NCBI GenBank assembly: GCA_001642005.1
Contig: LWCA01000246.1
Location: 1 to 36,824 of the forward strand
Source of the DNA: Intoshia linei
Lineage: Eukaryota; Orthonectida; Rhopaluridae
DNA length: 36,824 nt
Direction: 5' to 3'
This document shows, piece by piece, positions 23,246-35,400 of this stretch. The notes below the pieces were generated by a model. That model was not told where the DNA came from. It saw nothing but the letters and a program-made list of their open reading frames with translations, and did not search any database. The stretch's first letter is position 1. Every line of letters starts with the position of its first letter. The position numbers were made by a program, and so were the translations under genes.

Positions 23246-26200
23246 TTATAAATTTTGTAAATATTTTATAAAACTACCTATTTGAAGTTTAATACTAGGT
23301 ATATATTTTTCCCAGAATGCGCACTGTGATATTCTGGGTCCTTTTTTTACTACAACATGTTTATTTTCAATTATACTATTGAAATTTAATTCCAAGTAAA
23401 CACGTGTATGTGGGGTACGTATAGGCCACTCTTTGAGACTTGTTTCTCCAGGTGATTTATTCGGATTACTAAATTGTTATATATTTTTATATTTTATATC
23501 CAGTCTAAGTCCTTATTAACGGAATTTCCAAATTTGGATTAATTTTAGGATTAATATGGAATTTCCTTAACGTAAGACACTTGTTAACGGGATTTAATTT
23601 TTTTAAATAAAAACAATTAAATAATCATATTTTTGTTATTATAAGATTTTAAATAATGCATGACGAAGTATTATACACCAACCATTCTCAACGGGGTCCA
23701 TGGGACCCGTGGGATCCAAAGAAGTTTTTGGGTTCATGAAAAATTTTATAGTTAAATTATTTAAAATAATAAAAGGAAGTGAAAAATGATATTTCCGTAA
23801 TGATAGTAATTATTTCTAATTAACGCCATCTAATTTAATATCTATAAAAAATTTGATAAAAAACGTAATAAATTGATTTTTAATTAGTAAAAAAATGAAA
23901 TGGACATCTGAGTTTTAGTTTATGATAGTCATTAAAAATGTAACATAGAGCTTTAGAAATAAAATTTCTATTAACGGAATTTTTAGTTCATATAAATTCC
24001 GTTAACAAAAATTCCGTTAATAAGGTCTTAGACTGTACCATTTACATTTTAATAATTAAAATCAAATTAATAGAATAAATAAATATAATTGATTAGAATA
24101 AGTTAGTGAAAATGTTAATAAAAATTCATAATTTTGCAAAAGGTGTTTATTTCTGGGAGGCTTCCGCTTAGAGCGTTATTTATTTAATATTATAAAAGAT
24201 CATTTAAATTGAAAATTTATGTACGCTTTATATAAAATTTAAATAATTATTGAAATCAATTTTATTGGATTAACTTCTGAATTTTTCAATTTCCTATCTT
24301 GAATTAATTAAATTCCCCCTAGGGCGACGGGATTAAATAATACATTTAACTCTAGATATTATTATAATTCATTTATATACTGTTTAGTTCAAAATGCATT
24401 AAATAAAACAAAGCTATTACTTGATTACAATTACCCCGTTTTAACAAAATTTGACCAATATTTCATGATTTTTCTACTAAACAATCTATCTTTTTTAGTA
24501 TAGTTGCTAGCCATTTTGAAAGGTTCTCCAAAGGTATACAATATTTCATCTCCATGCAACACACCCATCCATATTGGCCAATGATGATTATCGGAACGAT
24601 GATTGAATAAGTAATAATAAACATTTTGTCCAGATTGTGCGTACGCATCAGCAAAATCATTAACTTTGCATACAAACTGAGCTAAATAATTAATTTTAAT
24701 ATTCAAATACAATAAAATTGATAATAAATAGAGCCCTGTTTTTACCGACGTTTCTGTAGAAATTTTCATTATCAGTCTGTAATTTAATTTTTTTAATCCC
24801 CGTAAGATATTTATTTCGCTACAAAAATAGAATTATACTGTTTACAGATCAAAGGAACTGAAGGTAGAGACAAGAAGAAGCAATACACAAAAGTATTAAT
24901 AAACAATTGGATATAAAAGTGAACAAATGACAAAATTCAAAATACAAATTTGTAGGTGAATTTAAAAATTAACAATATGTGGCTAATACACATATTAAAA
25001 ATACAAAACAATCTGGCCCGTCATAAAATAATTTCCAGCGCAATAATTTATTGCATGTTATTAATTATTTAATAAACTTATCCGACTGTTCCAACAGGGC
25101 GGTTCTTCCTGTTATACAAGTAGACTTTTGAAGCAATTTGAATAAAAATTAAGGAAAGAGGCCTACACACATGTATATATTGCAGCTTAAATAAATTTTC
25201 ATGGAAGAATAGATGTTAATACCTCAAGAAACTACCTACAATCTTAATTTAAGTATGTTTAAACGTACTAGAGGTGTTTTTATGGCTAATAGAGAAAATT
25301 AAACTTTTCTAACTTTTTTATTTTTTTTTCACTTTTTTTGTCCACTATTGTAGAAGAGAATAAAATTGATTTTATTTTCAAAACATTTCTAAGCATAAAA
25401 CGCATGTAAATGAAAATTACCGTCGCTGACTGCATTATCTAAATTGAGAATATTGGCAAATTTATTATTTTTATCAATCCAATTTGTATATTGAAATTTA
25501 ACTGCTTCAAAAATATAATCTTTAATTTCATTAGGATATTTTGGATGATAGTTAAATAGGCTTTTAAGGGATTCTACAAATTGTCTGTAATTCATAGATG
25601 TAGTGTTTAATTTTAATAGATTCGATAGTTCATAAATTAGAAAATAAGACGCTTCGTTGGAATTAGACCCTATTAAAATTGAACAATTTTTAAACTGACG
25701 TTTTTTGACTAAATTTTTGGGTTTATCCATTAAAAAATATCCATCTACCACAGGAACAAAGGGAAACTGTAATATTCCTTTCGTGATCCACATTTTGTCA
25801 ATAAGTTCTTGAGCTGGAGTTCTAATAAGACAATTGATGATTTCCATTTTATCAAAGGTGTCAATATTTGATACTAAATTTTTATTACATGATAATTAGA
25901 TATACATTACGTGTGTTATTATTGAGGTTATTGGTTTTATGGCACTTTATTTTATTTATAGCCAATTCCATAGTTCGTTGTTTGGCTTCTTGCTGTGACA
26001 ATGTGGCCCAATTCATGTTGGCTGTACCACTTTGTAAAATAGCGCGATTGAACAAATGTTGCGATAGTGGCGATAGCAAGTGCAAACTTACGCTTACTGA
26101 CCCTGCAGATTCACCCATTAACGTTATGTTGTTTGGATCGCCACCAAATACCTTTATATTGTCGTTTATCCATTGCAAAGCCATTAATTGGTCGAGCATA

Positions 26201-26895
26201 CCAACGTTACCGGGTGCATCTTCATGGTCCATGGATAAGAAACCAAAAACATTTACCCGATAATTGAGAGTGACGACTATAATATTATTAAGTGTGGATA
26301 AGATTTTAGAATCGTATACATTTAATGCTGTGGATCCCGAATAAAACCCACCTCCGTATATCCATATAACTACGGGTAAATTTCGATAACGACGAAGAGT
26401 CGTATGATATGGTGTCCAAATGTTTAGATATAAACAATCTTCACTAACTTTAGTGTTTGGGTTCCACATGGAAGATCCTTCAAAATCGCCGAAAAAATTA
26501 TCCATATTTTGATAACATGAATTTGGCATTTTATTGGCCGATAAAATGTTGGTCCAAGATGATATTGGTTGGGGTCGGTGGAAACGAAGAGACCCGGTAG
26601 GTGGGTTAGCATAGGGAATACCTAAGAAAATATCGATGGTTTCATTCAGCCACGGTAATTTTTGTCGGATGCCTCGTACTCTACCACTTTTCGTTGAAAC
26701 TATTAGTCTATTGTTATTATAAGTGTTCGATTGTCTTTTGTGCTTGTTGAGGTGGACGTATTTTTTCATATTCATGTAAACACCGTGTTGTGTGTGTTGA
26801 AGGCCACATTTCACTCTTTTTGAGACCAGTATAATTACAATCATTAGGACAAGACTGAAACTATGCAATCCACTTTCAAATTTAAAAAAAATCAT
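23246..26895 (-). CDS. ACHE: Acetylcholinesterase, complete four-exon gene
   Basis: Exons on the minus strand: 26895-25911, 25873-25421, 24681-24435, 23468-23246; in frame, 635 residues. It hydrolyses acetylcholine outside the cell. A hydrophobic N-terminus (about 12-24) fits a signal peptide. The catalytic triad is visible as S263 (GESAGS), E402 (NEASYF) and H522 (GVLHGDE), with the oxyanion-hole GGG at 181-183. W144 in SSMWNPN equals the choline-binding Trp of Torpedo AChE and favours AChE over general carboxylesterases or neuroligins. The three internal disulphides are conserved (C128-C154, C318-C343, C484-C611 in QCAFW). The acyl pocket has L at 363 and F at 365, so one vertebrate-type Phe is missing. 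The C-terminus after CAFW is short with no extra Cys and no clear GPI or collagen-tail-binding signal. The last exon sits 966 bp away across a transposon. Confidence 0.95.
23501..24035 (-). mobile_element. 535-bp pogo/Tigger-like MITE filling AChE intron 3
   Basis: The ends cagtctaagtccttattaac and, inverted at the right, cagtctaagaccttattaac agree at 26 of 27 positions; ttaacggaatt recurs subterminally four times or more. The right flank is TA, the left flank TC. A hAT-like fragment (cattctcaacggggtcc, near 23685) appears nested inside. The element occupies over half of the intron and begins 32 bp from the exon 4 acceptor. Confidence 0.8.
24682..25420 (-). other. AChE intron 2, no features recognised
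   Basis: A 739-bp intron between the exon ending in VSD and the exon starting QFVCKVNDFA. AT-rich, with no repeat family I could match elsewhere in the window. Confidence 0.6.
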
Positions 26896-28362
26896 TAATC
26901 AATCAAAATATCTCAATAATCGAATTTGACCATATATGTAAATAAAAGTATAACTTATTAAAACACATTAAAATGATATATGTTGGCAATTATATCAAAG
27001 TATACTTAGGAACTATTCCAGTCTATCTTTCAGTATCTAAATATTTCAATATATAAATAACGTACTGATTCCAAACATAAATTAATGAAAAGCACCACTC
27101 GAAGCGATTTATAAATTGCAATATTCATTTTTGATTGACTGGACAATTTAAAATTAAATTATTGTCAAAATCTTGATTAAAAGATGTATTGAATATTCAA
27201 ACATCCCTAAATTTGCATTTATTTTTATTTTGTAATGAAATTTAATCAGTCTCAATGACAAAATAAATAATTCACACATTATATCCAATAAGGTATGACC
27301 TATATACTTTTTAAAATTTTACAGATCATCTTGTACAGACTAACACATTATTAATGTGAAATTGACAAATCATTAAATTATAATTAGATCTAATCAAATT
27401 AAATTTTATCATAAAGAAACGGAAACTATATTTTAATGCAATAAATACAGTCTATTTAATATTAAAGCATTACATTTTTCTGACAAATAAATTTGATTAA
27501 TCATTAAATTGCAAAATTAATCTATAACTGAGTTAAATATGTCAACTTTTAGACATAATTATTTGAATTTATGTAATGTGAATAATTTTATTTACTTTTT
27601 AAAATAGTTTTTCTCATATTACACCAACACAAGTTTTTGATAATTTAATAACAGTCGTCAAATTTAACATCTTCATCTGTGAAATTATTACTGTTGATGT
27701 TTTTTACAAATGAATAATTGTCCATCATTAAAATAAAATAATTATAAACTTGATATATTAATAAAATCATCGCTTAAAAATACTGTACATTGTAAAATGT
27801 ATTTGAATCTTATCATCTAAATTATAATCTAAAATCAATAACTGTAAAAATTTAAGATGGTGAATAAATTATATTTTTTGTTAATTAGTTTTGACAGATA
27901 AATATTATATAGTTAATCATGTGATTTTTATCATAAAAATCAATACTGTACAATTTACATATTGTTTAAAAAATTATATAACTGATTTTTCACTTTTAAT
28001 GGTTTTAGTGGACTTTTAAATAAATTTAAATCTATTATATGTAATAACAAATTTCCGATAATTTTTTAACAAGAAATCTTTTTAATAAATTCGATTTGTA
28101 ATTTTTGGGTGTTTAATATAAAACTGAAACCATTTAAAAATATGGGCCCATAAAATTATTATATTATTTATAAATTTCATCCAGTGGAATAGGTAGGGCT
28201 GTAGAGAGGGAGACTAAGGGGCCATATGGGCTGGGCCTACAATCATGAGAATTTAATATTTATATTTTCTAATAGTTAATGTTTGAAAATTTCTAAAGTA
28301 CGTCAAAATTATGATGACCAATGCGATTTACAACTGTTATTTTTGATTTTTACGCAATAGAC
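26896..28362. other. Spacer upstream of AChE; no gene seen
   Basis: Very AT-rich. It should contain the AChE promoter and 5' UTR, but no motif stands out. No ORF with recognisable content on either strand. Confidence 0.5.
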
Positions 28363-28739
28363 CAGAGGTGGGGAAGCATTTACTGTTCGACTGCTGCACT
28401 AACGTCCAAAAAAATGTAATAAGGTCGCACCTTTCTAAATAAAATTTAATCAAATACATCATTGCTTTTCATGGGGTGACTGGTCAACCCAAGGCGTGAA
28501 TTATATTATGAGGGGGTAAAAACAAAAATTTTACCAAACTTTTAAATCAAAAATCTAAAAGAAAAAACCTAATTTTATCAATCTTTAAGGGAAAAAACCA
28601 CTCTACCAATATTTTTCTAAAAAATCATATTTCACCAAAAATTATTATAATAAATAAAATAATTTTAAATGAAAAATAATTCAAATTGTTCAGAAGGCCG
28701 TACCAAATCGTCAATAATGCGTCAGTTTCCCCACCTATG
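28363..28739 (+). mobile_element. Complete hAT-type MITE (377 bp) with 8-bp target duplication
   Basis: Left end cagaggtggggaagc and right end gtttccccacctatg are inverted repeats; flanks caatagac (28355-28362) and caataaac (28740-28747) match at 7 of 8 bases. The interior shares gggtgactggtcaacccaag with 18800 and 2670 and contains two or three units of the dispersed accaatctttaaggg/aaaaaacc family. Confidence 0.85.
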
Positions 28740-29493
28740 CAATAAACCATCGATTAAACAATGTATATATGTCCCAATTTAAAAAAAATGTATGTGGCTA
28801 CAATTTCCATCTATTGCTGGCTTTCCACGACCCTGGGAATAGATTTTAAATTATATTAATGTAAACAAGTTAGTTTACCTTCATTCATATTTTGAAAGGA
28901 TATAAAGGAAAGATGTGGCTATATTACTACAGCGGCTTAGTAATAATAAAAATCAGAATGCATTTAAATTGAAATCATTGAATAAAAATTCTCATGTAAA
29001 ATTTATATTCAGCCTAAATCCCAAAATAGTATAAACATTATAGGTACATTCCAGTATTAAATGCAACTAATCTTTTGTTTCCTAGATAATTGTATCGATC
29101 TCCGAAGGAATCAATTAAATAAAAATATTCACATAAAAATTAGTTGAATAAATTCCTATAATTAAATAAGGTTGTAATTTAATGGGTAAATTTTATAAAC
29201 AAAATATACATTCTCAAAAAAATCGATAAATGTCAATGAAACGGTAAATTGATAACATGATATGTTTAACATGATCAATATTGCTAAATAAAGTTCCAAT
29301 AACTGTGATTCAACTCGTCGGTGGATTGACTCACTATTTAATAACTTGAAGTCATAATGTATATAATTGAATTACACGCACTTGTGACTAATTGAGCAGC
29401 TACACTTACGTATTTCAGGAAGTATTTATACTACTATTTAAATAAATCTATAAATTGTCTATAAATATTATCAAATTAGGCAATGGTTAATAT
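28740..29493. other. Spacer downstream of VAC14; no gene seen
   Basis: AT-rich, with no recognisable coding block. It probably includes the VAC14 3' UTR on the minus strand; no clear AATAAA was found near its stop. Confidence 0.5.
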
Positions 29494-32400
29494 TTAATTT
29501 TGATAATAATTTTTAAATTTTTTTAAAATAGTCGAAGTCACAATATTCACGATATAGCGTTTTTGACCAATTTTGGGAGGGTTCTTTAGAGTTATTTTTT
29601 CAATTTGATCGATATTAACAGTGTGGGTAACAGTTTCAAGCAATTTTTGTAATTTCAACGAGGATTTACTTTGAGGTATTATTAATAAAATGGCATGTAA
29701 TAATTTTATAATGTCTCGGGATTTATCTACATTCAAAAGATCCAATCTTATTTCTAATAATAGATTTATAGTTTCGCTATTACTAAAAAACTTGAACAGC
29801 TATTCATTTGCAATATTTGAACCAAATTCTCCAAATCTAATAACACATCTAAAGGAATTTCGTCCAGTTGACCACTAAAAAAAGATATACAATATAAAAA
29901 AAATGTACATTATCAAAACAAGTTCAAAGCAGAATGTATAATAACCAGATCCCATGAATACATATAATAAAGACATTGGTTGAATCAATAAAGCATTTAT
30001 TATACCCATACAATCATTTTCATCAGGTAGGTTCTACACGTAAATATAATGATCATTAATAATAAATACACTGATGTAATTTTTGTATCTATCCAATATG
30101 TAATAAATTAATTAACTTGATAAAATTAATCGGAGGTCATTGGCCATATGTTCATTTCAAAACAAGGCTAAAATGAAAAAACCCTAATGCACAACAGTAA
30201 CTGGCAAACTGGTTATTAATTAATGATAAGACGATTGCAAGGTATAGGAATCGTTATAAAATTTTATCAATTCGATTATCTATTTTCCACTTAAAGTAAA
30301 CAAGATACAGTACAACTACAAATTAGAGTTATTTAAGAAGATAAAAATTAATAAAATATCATTTGACACCGGTGGACAATGTGGACTGCACATTAGTGTT
30401 TTTTTAGAAATTTAGTCAAAAATTTGAAAAGTACTTTATAAGTATTCTTTTGATCAAAGCGGTGAAAGGTATTTTTTTAATTTTGAAAAAAAATTACCCA
30501 AATATCCCTTTAAAATATGGCCAATCTTAATCTATTAATCATGTTTTAAAGTTATAAAGTTGTATATCAAAAATTAAACGCAATTGAAAGCCTCTAAAAT
30601 ATTTGGTCCCGATGGGTGTGCCTAGACCCCCGCGGGTCGAAAACTATATGCCTGGATGCGTAAGATTTAAATCTAATATAAAAAGATTTTATCAACTTTT
30701 GTTTATATTTATAGGATAATTTTTAATATTTATTACAGAGTTGCCAGATATTGTGAATTCATCCTAAAGCCTAGACTACCGTTATATTATGATTTCAAAA
30801 ATCCCAATTTTATCCCACCATCAATAAAATTTAATAAAAAATACTATTTGAAACCATCAGGGAAAAATCGACTTTTACTTATATTTTTTTCAAAAATCGG
30901 ATTTTACCCAATCTACAACAACTGTAATGAACAACAACTTCTTAATCTTCTTAATCCAAAACCCAAAATAAAAAATCCAATTTTACTACCCTTAATTTAA
31001 AAATCCCTTTTTCCAATATTTTTTTGAAAACACGATTTTACCGAATCTTATGTGAAAAAACCTTTAATTTTTTCATAAACGTTTTGTATTTCATGTTTCC
31101 TTTGGGGTCCAAAATATATATATTTTTAAATGGGGCCGTTTTTAAAAAATTATAAATTTTTCCATTATTGATATTTTAAACTTTAAATTTACTACATATT
31201 CAACTTTCCATAAAACAAATATAACAGTTTAAAATACAAAGTTTTGTACTATAAAAAAAACCTCATGTAAGCTATGGCGTGGCCCTCGTAAACCCCAATT
31301 TATCAAATAAGTCGGTAAATATTTTAAAATTTCAATATTTGTGAAACCAGGCTCCATCAAAGCAGTTTGTCCTAGAAGCATTACAAATTTTTCTATAAAC
31401 GAAATATTTTTATTCTTGACTTTATTATTTTCCAATTCATAATTGATACAATAAAAAGACTTATCCTGTTCAGTTTTGACATTTCGTAAATCGTTTGATT
31501 GTACCATCAAAACAACTTTGCATAAATACATATATACAACATCGGCAGTCATATATGATGCAAAGTATCTATAATATAAATAAATACTTATATAAATACA
31601 AAAAATCATTCAAGTTGTAAGAAAATACATTATGTTGATTAATTTTATACAAATGAACAAACATAATAACTATCTTAGTACTTCACATTCGGGATCACGC
31701 CTATAAAGGATTGAGACTAGAGAAAAAGATTTAATAAGCTGAACTTTTTAAATGATATTTATTTGATACAATGCATTGTATCTTATCAATTTAAAAAAAA
31801 TAATACCTTAAAATGCAGAGAATAGTTTCTCTTTTACAAGATATGGATTCAAAATATTGATAAAATTTAAAAATAATAATAAAATCCAGACGGCAGGTTT
31901 TCAAAAAGATTTCTTTAGATTTGTAATAATTTATACAATTAATGAATACATTGCTGTTACAACATCCATCATGTTTTGAAATCTGTGCTAAAACAGCTAC
32001 GGCACCTTTCTGTACTTTCTAATATACATTAAAGAAACAATTAAAAATCATTAACTTGATTTTTGCTATTGAGTAATTTTAAAATAGGATCAATATAATC
32101 AATGTTCATTTTGCAATACTATCAATAATAGTAATATTAATATAAAATGTAATATAATTTTTAATAAAAGAACCTCGTCTAAAAATTTCATGACCATGCA
32201 GTAAATGAGCTCAATAGATTCAGAAATAAAAAATTTTTTTGATTGATTCAAATACCTAAAAATAATACTACACGTCGACTCCACGTCTAATCCGACAATA
32301 TTTTTTTCCACTGTAATCCACTTTTTTATTGTTTCAAATAAAACATTTATATGAACCATTAAATCTACAATAAAATATTTAAATACATAATGAAACATAA

Positions 32401-35400
32401 ATACCGTGATTATTACGCAAATTTTCGATAACATTTTCATTGTACAAACATGACAGTATTGGTGAAAGACAACATCTCATATCATCGTCGTATATCACTG
32501 TTAATTTGTTTAACCAGGTAAATGCTATATTTTGAATACTTTCATCTATTTATTTAAATTAAAAAAATAAAATATAATTTATAACCGTGATTTTTAAATT
32601 TAAACCTCCACGAACCCCTTATTTCACCCAAAAAATTTAGAAAATAATGATTTCATTATAACAAAAATCGAAAAAATCAATTTCTGAGATTGTATTTGAA
32701 AACTAGATTTTTAAATTATCTGAAAAAAGCGTACCATCGATATGATCTGTATAAAGGTAACTATTATTAGTATTCATTTTCAATCCTAACTTATATATTT
32801 TATGTTACGCGATTTTTGTTTGTGTGTGTGTACCACTTTATTCAAATAACTATCAATCTTAGAATTTTTTAAAGACAACATTTCAATTACGGTTTTTTCC
32901 GGGACGTATAATAAGATAAATTTTAACCTCCCAATTTATCATCTTACGGGTCAAAAACCCCAGTTGTCCCTCTTTTTAAAAATCAAACGAGTTGGAGAAT
33001 TTAAAAAAATATATACACTGATACGCATTTTAAAATCATAAACATAACCATAAATTTAAATTTAAAAAAATTATATTTTTAGGGCCAAAACCCCAAATTA
33101 CCCTTCTTTTTTTAATAAAAACAGCCCTATAAGTTCAAAAAATTTCAATCTGAATAAGTGATAACTTCATGGTCAAAAAAGCATTTTAGTATTAATATAT
33201 TTTTTTTCCGAAATATTTTATTAAAACAAAAAATTTCAAATAATTAACTGTCCGATAACTAAAAAAAAAATTAATCTGATAGAGCTTATACCAGTTGATA
33301 TAAATACAAAATTTCAACCACAGAAATCTACGATTGAATATAATTAATAATCAGAGTCGAACCTACTTAACCCGGCACACCTCTTTAGGTCTGACGAAAT
33401 TATTATAAAATGATAAACTTATTTTTCCAAATTGTACATTTAAAAAATTTAAATTCTTGAATATGATAACTAGTTTGTCAGTTAAATTTTGAAATATCAA
33501 GTCAAGACTCTTGCAGAGTAAACAAATAAAGACAAGCATTTACTATGTATATATTACAATGTTTTGTTATCGTTTTGCGTAAATTTTTTTAGTGGTATAT
33601 TTTCATTTTCGTGATGAACTCGAGCTTGGTAGGTTAAGCTCTGTAATAATAATATTGAATATTTTTCAGTAATGTACAAAATGTTGAATAATACAAAATA
33701 GAATGATATTTTGAGTTATTCATCTGCTCTGAATTTGAGCACCCTGAAAAATTGTATGGACCGAAGTTAAAAAAACTTACCATCATTTTGACAATGGAGT
33801 ATAATTATATTGAAAATAGGTTTCATTTTTACGCAACTCTTGTCGAAATTATTAATCAAATTTGATAAAAAATTTTCAACGCTTATTTTGAAAGAATCCT
33901 GTGGTCCTTTTTCCAACATTTTCATAATTCCATCCAAAAATTGAGGTAAATAAACATACGTGTTGAAATTTACAAGTCCATCCAAAGTAATAATCTAAAA
34001 TAAGAACAATAATACACATATTAACAGCCGAATCTACAATGTTCGAGATCACCGAAAATATAAAATATGCTACTAAAAAACTTTTCAAAAGCGATGCATA
34101 GTGTTATAAACCCACTAGCCACCTCTCAACGAACAGAGTTAACAAATTAAATTTAACAGACAAAACTGTTGATTAAAGTTGAGATCAAAATTAAAGCCTC
34201 ATTTTCTAATTCCTTTTCTTCACGGAAGAAGGAACTCGGTACAGTAGGTTTGGCTCTTTCTATTATTAATGCATAATTATACATATATTTTAAATTATAA
34301 TTTAAAATACCCAATTTAGTATGCAACATTTAGATTTATAATCCTTTGAATATATTCTACAAATAATTAAACGAAAAATTTTTTCATAATTGTAATTTGG
34401 TTGTTGTGCAATAATGGACTAAAAAAATATATTTTTAATTGTAATATTAATATTATATTAAAACTCATACTTATAAGTTATAACCTTCAATAAAAGGGGT
34501 TTCACACTCAGTTCACTCGGTAGGAGAAAATTTAAAAAATTTTTACGCTCACACAAAAAAATGCAAAACTTACACCCCTAATGAACAGGCAGTATCTTTG
34601 TAATATAGTAAAATAATGATAAAATTTACTAACCAATAACCAGGATAAAAAATCATCCAGTGTCATATAGATCAGGGATTCTTAGATTTTATAAATACAT
34701 TAAATATTAAATTGTATACTCCCCAATGTCTAAAATCTAAAATGTCTATAACATACAAAAATATCACAATTTTTTTAGAGAATTATTGGTTATATGGGTT
34801 CGATTTATTAAAAAATTGAGTCACTGTAACAACTTATTTATGAATTATGGAGAGGCGTTCTAAAACAAGGTTGAAAACATATTATAGACTAGCATTTGTA
34901 AATGTACAAATTCTACAAAATTACTTTTAAGGTACTATCTAAAAATCGACTGCTTTGTTCGACCATCAAATCAGAATCATTAGAAAGCTAGACAAAACAA
35001 TAAAAATAAACTTTATAATGTTCCTACATTAAAAATGGATTCAAATATATTTTCCAGGTATATAATTGCTCCGATTTCATCCACTTTCATTATATTAAAT
35101 AATGTTTCACTACCCAAAAATCTCACCATAGAATCAGTATCTCCGAGGGAAATCAATACAGCTTCATACAATATTTTTCGTACAGCTTTATGATTATTGA
35201 TATATAACTAATTTTAATATTATATACATAATACATTATCCAGATCAGAACCGAACTTACTATCTTCGAAACCACCCGAAAATGAAACAGGCTCCGAAAA
35301 AATTTTCTAGAAAGATGCGTATTTTCATACAATCCATACATATATCATGGTCTTGACAATGCAGTAAGAAATTGACAACATTTACAAATTGTGTATTGAC

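Noticed and set aside
32222-32270. Possible 16-bp intron inside VAC14 exon 8 (gt...ag around gtagtattatttttag)
   Set aside because: Far below the 34-nt minimum seen elsewhere, and the read-through frame is open and aligns acceptably.
33876-34088. Minus-strand 70-residue ORF overlapping VAC14 exon 6
   Set aside because: It is in another frame; the overlapping frame 33781-33994 aligns with VAC14 and splices in phase.
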